The translations under genes and the position numbers were made by a program. From NCBI GenBank assembly GCA_913776195.1, contig CAJYMH010000021.1:62001-126000 (forward strand): DNA of 64,000 nucleotides, given 5' to 3'. Of the stretch, positions 44,871 through 53,662 are shown piece after piece; within the stretch, counting starts at the first letter, position 1; each line of letters starts with the position of its first letter. The DNA comes from an uncultured Caulobacter sp. (GTDB taxonomy: Bacteria; Pseudomonadota; Alphaproteobacteria; Caulobacterales; Caulobacteraceae). Below the pieces are notes generated by a model. That model saw only the letters and a program-made list of their open reading frames with translations, was not told the origin of the DNA and did no database searches.

Positions 44871-46078
44871 CAGACGCTTGCTAATGCAAGCGCGCCCCCT
44901 TGGCCAACCCCGATGCACATGCTGGCCAGCGCCCGCTTGCCGCCGCGCGCCTTCATGGCCCGCGCCGCGGTGATCGCCAGACGCGCCCCGCTGGCGCCCA
45001 GCGGGTGGCCCAGGGCGATGGCGCCGCCGTGCGGATTCACATGCTCGGCGTCGTCCGCCAGGCCCCAGGCGCGGGTGCAGGCCAGGGCCTGGGCGGCGAA
45101 GGCCTCGTTCAGCTCGATGACGTCGAAGTCCTTGGGGGTGATCCCCAGCCGCCTGGTCAGGGTCTCCACCGCCGGGATCGGGCCCACGCCCATGATGCGG
45201 GGCGCGACGCCGCCCGCGGCACCGCCCTCGACCCGTGCGATGGGCTCCAGCCCGAATTCCCGGGCGATCTCTTCGGTCGCCAGGATCATGGCCGCCGCCC
45301 CGTCGTTGATGCCCGAGGCGTTGCCGGCGGTGACGGTGCCGTTCTCGCGCACGATGGGTTTGAGGGCTTTCAGCGCCTCCAGCGTGGTGTCGGGGCGCGG
45401 GTGCTCGTCGGCGGCGAGCACGGTCTCCTTCTTCTTGTTGACGACGGTGATCGGCGCGATCTCGCCTTCGAAATAGCCGGCCTTGATAGCGGCGGCGGCG
45501 CGCTGCTGGCTGCGGAAGGCGAAGAGATCCTGGTCGACGCGGGCGATCTGGTAGTCCTCGGCCACGTTCTCAGCCGTCTCGGGCATGGCGTCGACGCCAT
45601 AGGCCTTGCGCATGGCCGGGTTAATGAAGCGCCAGCCGATGGTGGTGTCGAAGATTTCGTTGCTGCGCTGGAAGGCGGTCTCGGCCTTGCCCATGACGAA
45701 GGGCGAGCGGGTCATGTGCTCCACCCCGCCGGCGATCACGAACTGGGCGTCGCCCGTGGCGATCATGCGCGCGCCCTGGATGACGGACTCAAGACCCGAG
45801 GCGCAGAGCCGGTTCACGGTCACCGCGGGGGTCCGAACCGGCAGGCCGGCCAGCAGCAGGGCCATGCGTGCGACGTTGCGGTTGTCCTCACCGGCCTGAT
45901 TGACGCAGCCGTAGATCACCTCGTCGACGCGGTCCCAATCGACCTTGGGGTGGGCGGCCATCAAGGCCTTCAACGGATGGGCCGCCATGTCGTCGGCCCG
46001 CACCTTGGAAAGCCCGCCGCCGAACCGGCCTATGGGCGTCCGAAACCCGCTGCACAGATAGACCGTCCGCCCTTGCAT
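44870..46078 (-). CDS. Acetyl-CoA acyltransferase (beta-ketoadipyl-CoA thiolase-like)
   Basis: A 402-residue thiolase. The nucleophile is Cys92 in NRLCASGLESV; the second active-site blocks are NPHGGAIALGHPLGASGARL and CIGVGQG. The sequence resembles PcaF/PaaJ enzymes that cleave beta-ketoadipyl-CoA, e.g. GCVNQAGEDNRNVARMALLL and ETAENVAEDYQIARVDQDLF. No other aromatic-degradation genes lie near, so the substrate may be general. The ATG at 46078 was chosen over an extension to 46135. Confidence 0.92.
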   Translation of the reverse strand: MQGRTVYLCSGFRTPIGRFGGGLSKVRADDMAAHPLKALMAAHPKVDWDRVDEVIYGCVNQAGEDNRNVARMALLLAGLPVRTPAVTVNRLCASGLESVIQGARMIATGDAQFVIAGGVEHMTRSPFVMGKAETAFQRSNEIFDTTIGWRFINPAMRKAYGVDAMPETAENVAEDYQIARVDQDLFAFRSQQRAAAAIKAGYFEGEIAPITVVNKKKETVLAADEHPRPDTTLEALKALKPIVRENGTVTAGNASGINDGAAAMILATEEIAREFGLEPIARVEGGAAGGVAPRIMGVGPIPAVETLTRRLGITPKDFDVIELNEAFAAQALACTRAWGLADDAEHVNPHGGAIALGHPLGASGARLAITAARAMKARGGKRALASMCIGVGQGGALALASV

Positions 46079-46158
46079 CTCCGCCTCCGCCTTTTCATTT
46101 GGCCTCAGGTTAGGCAGACAGGGCGCAGCAATCAAACAATCGTTCGAGGGAGATGGGC

Positions 46159-46611
46159 ATGGACGGCGGCAACGAGATCATGAGCGGCCCGCAACGCGTC
46201 ACCGAGGGCGAGTGGGCGGGCTGGAGCACATGGCGCGGTTCCGATCCGTTCGAGGACCAGTCCGGCCCGTTCTATTTCCGTGACGAGGACGACGGGACGG
46301 TGCGCTGCGCCTTCCGCGCTGAGAAGAAGCACATGAATGGCGGCGGATTCATGCACGGCGGCTGCATGATGACCTTCGCGGATTTCTGCCTGTTCGCCAT
46401 CGGCTGGAAGGCTCTGAAGGACACCCGCGCCGTGACCGTCAGCCTGAACGGCGAGTTCGTGGGCCCGGCGTCGGTGGGCGATCTCATCCAGGGTACGGGC
46501 GAGATCGTTCGTGACGGAGGCTCGCTGTTGTTCGTGCGCGGCACGCTAAGCACGGGCGGCAAGGCCATGCTGTCCTTCTCAGGCGTGGTGAAGAAAATCC
46601 GCTCGCGCTGA
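46159..46611 (+). CDS. PaaI-type hotdog thioesterase
   Basis: A 150-residue single hotdog-fold acyl-CoA thioesterase. KKHMNGGGFMHGGCMMTFADFC carries the HGG pattern with catalytic Asp/His-region residues typical of PaaI. It is divergent from the thiolase gene with an 80-base promoter region. The GAGGGAG site fits the ATG at 46159 better than the ATG two codons upstream at 46153. Confidence 0.85.
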   Translation: MDGGNEIMSGPQRVTEGEWAGWSTWRGSDPFEDQSGPFYFRDEDDGTVRCAFRAEKKHMNGGGFMHGGCMMTFADFCLFAIGWKALKDTRAVTVSLNGEFVGPASVGDLIQGTGEIVRDGGSLLFVRGTLSTGGKAMLSFSGVVKKIRSR

Positions 46612-46730
46612 TCGCGGGATCGTTCAAGACGGAACACGAACGGCCGAAGAACTTTCTGATGACCGGGGTCTAGCGCTCCGCCAGAACTGCAACCTATACA
46701 GTTCCCATTAATCGGAAGGAGCATCTCCCC

Positions 46731-47330
46731 ATGCCCAAGGTTCTCGTCCTTTACTACTCCGCCTACGGTCACATCGAGCAGATGGCGGAAGCCGTCGCCG
46801 AAGGCGCCCGCTCGGCCGGCGCGACGGTCGATATCAAGCGCGTTCCTGAGCTGGTCCCGGAGGAGATCGCCAAGAACGCCCACTACAAGCTCGACCAGAA
46901 CGCGCCGGTGGCCAAGATCGACGACCTGGCCGAATACGACGCCATCGTCATCGGCGTCGGCACCCGCTTTGGCCGGATGGCCTCGCAGATGGCCAATTTC
47001 CTGGATCAGGCCGGCGGCCTGTGGGCCCGCGGCGCCCTGAATGGCAAGGTCGGCTCGGCCTTCACCTCGACCGCCACCCAGCACGGCGGGCAGGAAACGA
47101 CGCTGATGTCGATGATCACCAACATGCTGCACTTCGGCCTCGTCGTGGTCGGCCTGCCCTACAGCTTCCAGGGCCAGATGAAGCTGGACGAGGTTACGGG
47201 CGGCTCGCCCTACGGCGCGACCACCATCGCCGGCGGCGACGGTTCGCGTCAGCCCAGCGCCAACGAGCTGGACGGCGCCCGCTTCCAGGGCCGCCTGGTG
47301 GCGGAGACCGCCGCCAAGCTGTTCGGCTAG
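46731..47330 (+). CDS. wrbA: NAD(P)H:quinone oxidoreductase WrbA
   Basis: FMN-dependent flavodoxin-like quinone reductase of 199 residues. [20 protein letters not shown] opens the FMN site; [17 protein letters not shown] and [15 protein letters not shown] are typical of WrbA. It produces hydroquinones in two-electron steps and so protects from redox cycling. A GGAAGGAG site precedes the ATG. It is convergent with a GST, sharing CTAG between stops. Confidence 0.95.
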   Translation: MPKVLVLYYSAYGHIEQMAEAVAEGARSAGATVDIKRVPELVPEEIAKNAHYKLDQNAPVAKIDDLAEYDAIVIGVGTRFGRMASQMANFLDQAGGLWARGALNGKVGSAFTSTATQHGGQETTLMSMITNMLHFGLVVVGLPYSFQGQMKLDEVTGGSPYGATTIAGGDGSRQPSANELDGARFQGRLVAETAAKLFG

Positions 47331-47944
47331 ACCCCCGCTGTCGCCGCTGGCCGGGCCATCATCGCGCCCAGCCAGCGGTGGACATGCTCGAACTCTTCGC
47401 CGGGCCTGAACTGAACCATGCGGGCGAAGTCGATGCTGGTGGCGGCCAGGATGTCGGCCATGGTCACGCGGTCGCAGGCGATGAACGCGCTCTTGGACAG
47501 CTGGCGGTTCAGCATCTTCATCGCGCGCTCGGCCCAGCCGCGATTGGCCTCCGCGATCTGCGGCACCTGCTTCTCCAGCGCCGCCAGAGCAGGATGCGCG
47601 TGACGCACGGCCATCATCAGCGGCATGGCCACCATCAGCTCCACCCGGCGGAACCACATCTCGATGACCGCCGTCTCGCGCGGATCGCGGCCGAACATGT
47701 TGGGCTCGGGATACAGGGTCTCCAGATAACGGCAGATCGCCACCGACTCGGTGATGGTCAGCTCGTCGTCGACTTCCAGGGCGGGAACGTTGGCGACCCC
47801 CGCCCGGGCCAGATAGTCAGGCGTGCGGTGCTCGCCCTTGAACAGATCGACATTGACGACCTCGATGTCCTCGATCCCCTTCTCCGCCATGAACCAGCGG
47901 ACCCGACGCGGGTTCGGCGCGCGCCGGCTGTCGTAAAGCTTCAT
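47327..47944 (-). CDS. Glutathione S-transferase
   Basis: A 205-residue GST. The thioredoxin-like N-terminal domain has the pattern [20 protein letters not shown] (Ser at the usual catalytic position, or Asn as in beta/theta types), [20 protein letters not shown] gives the glutathione-binding SES/TES motif, and the C-terminal all-helical domain is complete. Substrate not known. Convergent with wrbA; both serve detoxification. Confidence 0.88.
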   Translation of the reverse strand: MKLYDSRRAPNPRRVRWFMAEKGIEDIEVVNVDLFKGEHRTPDYLARAGVANVPALEVDDELTITESVAICRYLETLYPEPNMFGRDPRETAVIEMWFRRVELMVAMPLMMAVRHAHPALAALEKQVPQIAEANRGWAERAMKMLNRQLSKSAFIACDRVTMADILAATSIDFARMVQFRPGEEFEHVHRWLGAMMARPAATAGV

Positions 47945-48000
47945 GTGACATCTCCTCCTTACGCCACCTTTTCACGGGTGACGCGAGGGACGCAAAGCCT

Positions 48001-49281
48001 CTAGATCGAGAACAGCTCGTTGGGCATGGCGCCGACGACGGCGGCGGTCAGGCAGGTCGCCAGGAACCCAGCCAACAAGGCCTTCCAGACGAGATTGATC
48101 ACCTCGCCGCGACGCTCGGGCATCAGCACGCCCATGCCAGAGACCGTGATGCCGACCGAACCCACATTGGCGAAGCCGCACAGGGCGTAGGTCAGGATGG
48201 TGCGGGTGCGCTCGCTCATCTCCGTCGCCGGGATCGAACCCAGTTGGATGAAGGCGATGAACTCGGTGAGCATAAGCTTCACGCCCAGAAGGTACCCGGC
48301 CTTGAAGGCCTCATCCCAATGGATGCCCAAAGCCCAGGCGAGCGGAGCGAAGACCACGCTAAGCACCCGCTCGATGGTCACCGGCCCGCCGAACATGTCG
48401 GGTAGAACCCAGCCCAGCAGCGAGTTGGCGATGGCGACGAAAGCCACATAGACGATCAGCACGCCGGAGATGTTCAGCACGACCATCAGGCCGTCCGACA
48501 CGCCCTTGGAGATGGCGTCCACCGCCGAGTCGTACTTCAGCAGGCTGGTGTAATCGACCGATACCCCGCCGACGTTCGGCTTCTCAGGGATCATGATCCG
48601 CGCCAGCAGCACGCCGGCCGGGGCCGAGACCACCGAAGCGGCAAGGACGTGGGCGGCGGCGTTGGGCAGCACGGTCTTCAGCACCGTGGCGTAGGCCACC
48701 ATGGTCGAGCCGGCGACGGTGGCGAGACCAACCACCATCATCATGAAAAGTTCGGAGCGCGACAGCTTGTCGAGATAGCCGCGGATGATGATCGGCGTCT
48801 CGACCATGCCAAGGAAGATGTTGGAGGCCGTCGCCGTCGCCGAGGCGCCGCCCATGCCCATGGTTTTTTCAAAGACGAAGCCGAAACCGCGGATGATCCA
48901 CTTGAGAACCTTCCAGTGCCACAGCAGGGCCGACAGCGACGAGATCACCAGGATCACCGGCAGCACCTGGAAGGCGAAGACGAACAGGGCGCTGGGATTC
49001 TCGATCGCATAGGGCTGAGTCCCGCCGCCCATGTAGCCGAAGACGAACTGGGTGCCCTGGGCCGTGGCGGCCGCCAGACCGTCCACCGCGTCGTTGATTC
49101 CATGGATCACCGCGCGGGCGGCCGGCAGGCCGAAGATCAGGGCGACAAGGCCGGCCTGCAGGGCGATGGCGCCCAGCGCCAGGCGCCAAGGAAAGCGCTT
49201 CCTGTCTTCCGACAGCGCCCAGCAGACGCCGAGGGTGAAGACCACGCCGACGAGGCTCTGGGCGTTCTCAGGACGAAACAT
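48001..49281 (-). CDS. NupC-type concentrative nucleoside transporter
   Basis: A 426-residue inner-membrane protein with about nine hydrophobic segments. The family motif at the fourth segment (FLGMVETPIIIRGYLDKLSR then SELFMMMVVG) and the late SERTRTILTYALCGFANVGS are diagnostic of concentrative nucleoside transporters, which use H+ or Na+. The ATG at 49281 begins the conserved hydrophobic start; open frame upstream is GC-rich noncoding. The 216-base gap to the ABC exporter should hold both promoters. Confidence 0.92.
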   Translation of the reverse strand: MFRPENAQSLVGVVFTLGVCWALSEDRKRFPWRLALGAIALQAGLVALIFGLPAARAVIHGINDAVDGLAAATAQGTQFVFGYMGGGTQPYAIENPSALFVFAFQVLPVILVISSLSALLWHWKVLKWIIRGFGFVFEKTMGMGGASATATASNIFLGMVETPIIIRGYLDKLSRSELFMMMVVGLATVAGSTMVAYATVLKTVLPNAAAHVLAASVVSAPAGVLLARIMIPEKPNVGGVSVDYTSLLKYDSAVDAISKGVSDGLMVVLNISGVLIVYVAFVAIANSLLGWVLPDMFGGPVTIERVLSVVFAPLAWALGIHWDEAFKAGYLLGVKLMLTEFIAFIQLGSIPATEMSERTRTILTYALCGFANVGSVGITVSGMGVLMPERRGEVINLVWKALLAGFLATCLTAAVVGAMPNELFSI

Positions 49282-49497
49282 GAATGGAAACCGGCCTTTG
49301 GGCGGCCGCCCCCTTGGCGCCGCGCAGGCCTTTTGACACCGCCCTAGGGCCGCATTGCAAGGGCGCGCATGTCGCAAGCACGAATTGCATGACCAATTTG
49401 TAAGGCGGACAAGGCCTGCCTTACCCCGATTTAACTTGGTTCCAAGGCCCCTCGCGCACATTGCTGGGCACAATCTTTGGGGGAGTTGAGCCGGCCC

Positions 49498-50637
49498 ATG
49501 TCCCTGGCCCTTGCGACTTTGATCTACGAATGGCGGCGATACCTCGCGGCCATTATCGCGCTCGCCTTCTCAGGCCTGCTCATCCTGGCGCAGGTCGGGA
49601 TGTTCATGGGCATGGGCAAGGCGTTCACCGCCAATATCGACCGCGCCCGCGGCGACATCATGGTGCTGGGCCCGAAGGCGGAAAGCCTTATGAACGGCGG
49701 GGCCGGCCTGCCGGCGCGGGTCAAGCCCGCCCTCTACACCAACCCCGCTGTCGTCGATGTGGGCGACGTGATGGTGAACGGCGGCATGTGGCAGAACGAC
49801 CCCGGGCCGGGAAAGAAGCGCAAGCGCGAATTCGCCCAGGCGTATGCGGTCGACACCTGGCCCAACGCCGTCACCCTGCCGGTCGACTTTTCTGAGGACC
49901 TGCGCGTGGCCCTGCTGGAGCCTTATGGCGTGGCGGTCGACAAGACCGCCCTGGCCCGCCTGGGCGTCAAGCTGGGCGACAAGGGCTCGCTGAACGGCAA
50001 GACCGTCCGCATCGTCGCGGTGCTCGACAACTATCCCAACATGAACGCGCCAATGGTGTTCATGTCCCGCGACACCATGCGCAAGCTGGGGATGACCGGC
50101 CGCGCCGACCGCACCGGCGCCCTCATTGTACGGATCGCGGACCCCGCCCAAGCGCTCGCCGTCCGCGACCAGTTGAACGCCTCCAGCGGCGGCGCCTACC
50201 GCGCCTGGACGCGTGCAGAGCTTTCCGAAGCCAACCAGGGCGCCCTGCTGAAGGAGCAGATCATCGGCATCATGCTCGTCTTCTCGCTGTTCGTGGGGAT
50301 GCTGATCGGGATCGGCATCACGTCTCAGACCCTGCGCGGCGCGATCCTGGCCAATATCAAGGAGTTCGCCTCCCTGCGGGCCCTGGGTGTCGGCATGGGA
50401 TCCCTGCGGCTGATCGTGCTGGAGCTGTCGTTCTGGGTCGGTATCGCCGGCCTGGGCGCCACGGGCCTGATGACGGCGGGCATCGCCATGCTGGCCAACG
50501 CCGGCGGCCTGCCGATGTCCTTCCCGCTCGGCATCGTCAGCATGGTCGGGATCTTCCTCGTCACCATCTCGATGCTGTCCGGCCTGATGGCCCTGGGCAT
50601 CCTCAAGAAAAGCCAACCTGCGGACCTGCTGCGATGA
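49498..50637 (+). CDS. ABC exporter permease (DevC/FtsX-like)
   Basis: A 379-residue membrane protein with one N-terminal helix (about 16-38), a large periplasmic domain, and three C-terminal helices, the FtsX/MacB permease topology. The start MSLALATLIYEWRRYLAAII matches DevC-type permeases. The TGA overlaps the next ATG in ATGA. A MGE... start at 49477 (TTG) is less likely. It forms a three-gene exporter with the ATPase and adaptor downstream. Confidence 0.88.
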   Translation: MSLALATLIYEWRRYLAAIIALAFSGLLILAQVGMFMGMGKAFTANIDRARGDIMVLGPKAESLMNGGAGLPARVKPALYTNPAVVDVGDVMVNGGMWQNDPGPGKKRKREFAQAYAVDTWPNAVTLPVDFSEDLRVALLEPYGVAVDKTALARLGVKLGDKGSLNGKTVRIVAVLDNYPNMNAPMVFMSRDTMRKLGMTGRADRTGALIVRIADPAQALAVRDQLNASSGGAYRAWTRAELSEANQGALLKEQIIGIMLVFSLFVGMLIGIGITSQTLRGAILANIKEFASLRALGVGMGSLRLIVLELSFWVGIAGLGATGLMTAGIAMLANAGGLPMSFPLGIVSMVGIFLVTISMLSGLMALGILKKSQPADLLR

Positions 50638-51437
50638 GCGCTTCCAACTACGCGATCAAGGCCACCGGACTGCGCAAGCGGTTCAAGACCGGCCGCACCC
50701 ACATCGAAGTCCTCAAGGGCGTGAACTTCGACGCTCTGCTGGGCGAGGTGACCATGGTCATGGGTCCGTCGGGCTCGGGCAAGTCCACCCTGGTGGCCAA
50801 CCTGTCGGGCCTGCTGAAGCCGGACGGCGGCAAGGTCGAGGCCCTGGGCGTCAACATGTGGGGACCGGCCGAGAAGTGGGTCGAGGAACGCGACGGTCCG
50901 AACTCCGGCGCCGCCAAGGGCCTTACCCCCGGCAAGCTGGACAAGTTCCGCCTCGATAACTGCGGCTTCATCTTCCAGGGCTTCAACCTGTTCTCGGCCC
51001 TGTCGGCCCTGCAGCAGGTGACCACGGTCCTGAAGTACCAGGGGGTCGAGTCGGGCGAAGCCCATGCCCGCGCAAAGGAAGCCCTGACCGAGGTTGGTCT
51101 GGGCCATCGCTTGAACCAGCGCCCGTCCGAACTGTCGGGCGGCGAAAAACAGCGGGTGGCCATCGCGCGCGCCCTGGCCAAGCGACCCCGCCTCCTGTTC
51201 GCCGATGAGCCGACCTCCGCCCTCGACGGCGAGAACGGCCAGATCGTCACCAAGCTGCTGCAGCGGGCGGCGAAGGAGCACGGAGCCGCGGTCATCTGCG
51301 TCACGCACGACCCGCGTCTCGAAGCCTTCGCCGACCGCGTCATCCACATCGAGGACGGCCTGATCCTGAGCGACAGCCGCCCCTCTCCCGCCGAAGCGCC
51401 GAAATCCGGCCACGGCGCCGCACTTATCGGAGCCTAA
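50634..51437 (+). CDS. ABC exporter ATP-binding protein (DevA/LolD-like)
   Basis: A 267-residue ATPase. Walker A GPSGSGKST (about 46-54), signature LSGGEKQRVAIARAL, Walker B RLLFADEPTSAL, switch His in VTHDPRL. A short insertion of about 25 residues between the Walker A and Q-loop (EKWVEERDGPNSGAAKGLTP) is unusual for LolD-type domains. It pairs with the permease upstream. Confidence 0.93.
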   Translation: MSASNYAIKATGLRKRFKTGRTHIEVLKGVNFDALLGEVTMVMGPSGSGKSTLVANLSGLLKPDGGKVEALGVNMWGPAEKWVEERDGPNSGAAKGLTPGKLDKFRLDNCGFIFQGFNLFSALSALQQVTTVLKYQGVESGEAHARAKEALTEVGLGHRLNQRPSELSGGEKQRVAIARALAKRPRLLFADEPTSALDGENGQIVTKLLQRAAKEHGAAVICVTHDPRLEAFADRVIHIEDGLILSDSRPSPAEAPKSGHGAALIGA

Positions 51438-51441
51438 GACC

Positions 51442-52437
51442 ATGCCCGCGTTCTTCCGTCGCCGTTCGTTCTGGCTTGTCACCGCCGCCGTGGTTCTTGT
51501 CGGTGGGGGCGGCGCCTTCATGATGGCCAACGCCAACGCCAAGAAGGAAAAGGCCGCCGCCGAGGCCAAGCAGGCCCCCGAGAGCCCCTACGCCGCAATC
51601 GCCAACGGCAAGGCGGACGTGGAAGGCGGCATCATTCAGGTGGCCGCCCGCCGCCAGGGCATCGTCAGCGAGGTTCTGGTCCAGGAGGGCGAGCGCGTCA
51701 CCAAGGGGCAGATCCTGGCCCGCCAGCAGGACGACGACTCCGTCCTAGCCGTGAACCGCGCCCGCGCCCAGGTCGCGCAGGTCCGCGCCCAGATCGCGCT
51801 TTTGGACGTCCAGCTACGCACCGCCCGCCGCGAGCATCAGCGCCTGCAGAATCTGTCGGCGTCCAACTTCGTCGCCGGCCAGCGCCTGGACACGGCCCGC
51901 GACGCCATCGCCACGGCGGAAGCCAGCCTCGCCGCGCAACGCGCCAACATCGGCGCCTCGGAAGCCGCGCTGCGCGAAGCCGAGTTCGTCCTGGAGATGA
52001 CCAATATCCGCGCCCCCGCGGACGGCGTCATCGTCCGCCGCTACGCCAATCCCGGCGCCGGCGCCTCGACCCTGAACGTCACGCCGATGTTCGACTTGGA
52101 GCCGAAGGCTCCGCGCATCATCCGCGCGGAGATCGCCGAAGCCTCGGTGACCGGCGTCTATGTCGGCCAGCCGGTCGAGATCAGCATGGAGTCCGACCCA
52201 AGCAAGGTCTTCACCGGCAAGGTGATCCGCCGCTCCGCCATGTTCGGCGCCCGCAAGCTGCAGTCCGACGATCCGTCTGAGCGCACCGACGAGCGCGTGG
52301 TTGAGACGGTGGTCACCGCCGACGGCGCCCCGTTCCTGATCGGCCAACGCGTGCTGGTTAAATTCATGAAGCCGGGCAAGGTCGCGGGCGCCAAGCATCC
52401 GACCGCCGCGCCGGCCGAGGATCAAAAGAAGAGCTAG
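51442..52437 (+). CDS. Membrane fusion (HlyD/DevB-like) adaptor protein
   Basis: A 331-residue periplasmic adaptor with an N-terminal anchor (about 8-27). The lipoyl halves (GIVSEVLVQEGERVTKGQIL and RAPADGVIVRRYANPGA) flank a helical hairpin (about 95-165). With permease and ATPase it should build a tripartite exporter, joined to an outer-membrane TolC-type channel elsewhere. A strong terminator follows at 52462-52495. Confidence 0.92.
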   Translation: MPAFFRRRSFWLVTAAVVLVGGGGAFMMANANAKKEKAAAEAKQAPESPYAAIANGKADVEGGIIQVAARRQGIVSEVLVQEGERVTKGQILARQQDDDSVLAVNRARAQVAQVRAQIALLDVQLRTARREHQRLQNLSASNFVAGQRLDTARDAIATAEASLAAQRANIGASEAALREAEFVLEMTNIRAPADGVIVRRYANPGAGASTLNVTPMFDLEPKAPRIIRAEIAEASVTGVYVGQPVEISMESDPSKVFTGKVIRRSAMFGARKLQSDDPSERTDERVVETVVTADGAPFLIGQRVLVKFMKPGKVAGAKHPTAAPAEDQKKS

Positions 52438-52461
52438 ACGCTCCGCCTAATCAGAAGCTCG

Positions 52462-52495
52462 AACGCCGCCTGGCCCTCCAGGCGGCGTTTTTCTT
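52462..52495 (+). terminator. Rho-independent terminator after the ABC exporter
   Basis: A 12-base perfect stem (AACGCCGCCTGG / CCAGGCGGCGTT) with loop CCCT is followed by TTTTTCTT. It lies 25 bases past the adaptor stop. Confidence 0.92.
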
Positions 52496-52575
52496 ATGCC
52501 TCGCAGCGCTTGACGGCCTTCGCGCCGCGCCGCACAACGCCTACGCAAAACAAGTGTTTGAGAGGAGCGACGGGC

Positions 52576-53481
52576 ATGGCGGACATCCGCTTCGACGGCA
52601 AGGTGGCGATCGTGACGGGGGCCGGCGGTGGTCTGGGCCGTCAGCACGCGCTGGAGCTGGCGCGCCGCGGCGCCAAGGTCGTGGTCAACGATCTCGGCGG
52701 CTCGATGGATGGTTCGGGCGGCTCGTCCGACGCCGCCAACAAGGTCGTCGAGGAGATCAAGGCCTTCGGCGGCGAAGCGATCGCCAACGGCTCGTCGGTC
52801 ACCGACGACGCCGGTGTCGCCCTGATGGTCAAACAGGCCATGGACCAGTGGGGCCGCATCGACATCCTGATCGCCAACGCCGGGGTGCTGCGGGACAAGT
52901 CGTTCTCGAAGATGGACATTCCGGACTTCGAGTTCGTGCTGAACGTCCACCTGATGGGTACGGTCAAGCCGGTGAAGGCGGTGTGGGAGATCATGAAGGC
53001 CCAGAACTACGGGCGCATCGTGGTCACCACCTCGTCGTCGGGCCTCTACGGCAACTTCGGCCAATCCAACTATGGCGCCGCCAAGCTGGCCATCGTCGGC
53101 TTCATGAACACCATCAAGCTGGAAGGCCAGAAGAACGGCGTCCACGTCAACGCCATCAGCCCCGTGGCCGCCACTCGCATGACCGAGGGCCTGATGCCGC
53201 CGGAAGTGCTGGAGAAGCTGAAGCCGGAGTACGTGACCCCGGGCGTGGTCTACCTGGCCTCGGAGGAAGCGCCGACCGGCGCGATCCTGGCCGCCGGCGC
53301 CGGGGCATTCGCCCTCTCGCGCATCTATGAGACCGAGGGCGTCTATCTGGGCGAAGGCGGCCTGTCGGCCGAAGAGGTCCGCGACAACTGGGGTCAGATC
53401 AGCGACGACGCCGGGCAGAAGGCTTATTTCGCCGGCGGCGAACAAGGCCAGAAATTCTTCCGCAAGATGGCTGGCGGCTGA
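52576..53481 (+). CDS. Short-chain dehydrogenase, multifunctional-enzyme type (hydroxyacyl-CoA dehydrogenase-like)
   Basis: A 301-residue SDR. Nucleotide motif GAGGGLGRQH (about 14-23) with the D-x-GG-x-D-G-SG segment typical of peroxisomal MFE-2 type dehydrogenases; NAG at about 100; catalytic Ser/Tyr/Lys in SSSGLYGNFGQSNYGAAK. It could act in fatty-acid beta-oxidation. The ATG at 52576 follows an AGGAG site. It sits between two terminators, so it is monocistronic. Confidence 0.9.
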   Translation: MADIRFDGKVAIVTGAGGGLGRQHALELARRGAKVVVNDLGGSMDGSGGSSDAANKVVEEIKAFGGEAIANGSSVTDDAGVALMVKQAMDQWGRIDILIANAGVLRDKSFSKMDIPDFEFVLNVHLMGTVKPVKAVWEIMKAQNYGRIVVTTSSSGLYGNFGQSNYGAAKLAIVGFMNTIKLEGQKNGVHVNAISPVAATRMTEGLMPPEVLEKLKPEYVTPGVVYLASEEAPTGAILAAGAGAFALSRIYETEGVYLGEGGLSAEEVRDNWGQISDDAGQKAYFAGGEQGQKFFRKMAGG

Positions 53482-53546
53482 GCACAAAGAACCTCGGCTT
53501 CGACGATCGAGGGTTTTTGACCCCAACGCATTTGTGACGTTTAGGC

Positions 53547-53581
53547 AACGCTCCGTCGGTCAGTCGACGGAGCGTTTCTTT
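53547..53581 (+). terminator. Rho-independent terminator after the SDR
   Basis: An 11-base perfect stem (ACGCTCCGTCG / CGACGGAGCGT) with a 6-base loop, then TTCTTTC. It is 65 bases after the SDR stop and before fadL. Confidence 0.85.
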
Positions 53582-53662
53582 CAAACGCAACAGTGAGCAC
53601 CAACATACGTTAGAGGCCCGTCCCCGCCGTCTCCCCCACGGCCGTTGCAAGGTTCTCTCGTT

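Noticed and set aside
46272-47657. A 461-residue minus-strand frame across wrbA
   Set aside because: It is antisense to wrbA and the thioesterase, with no domain pattern.
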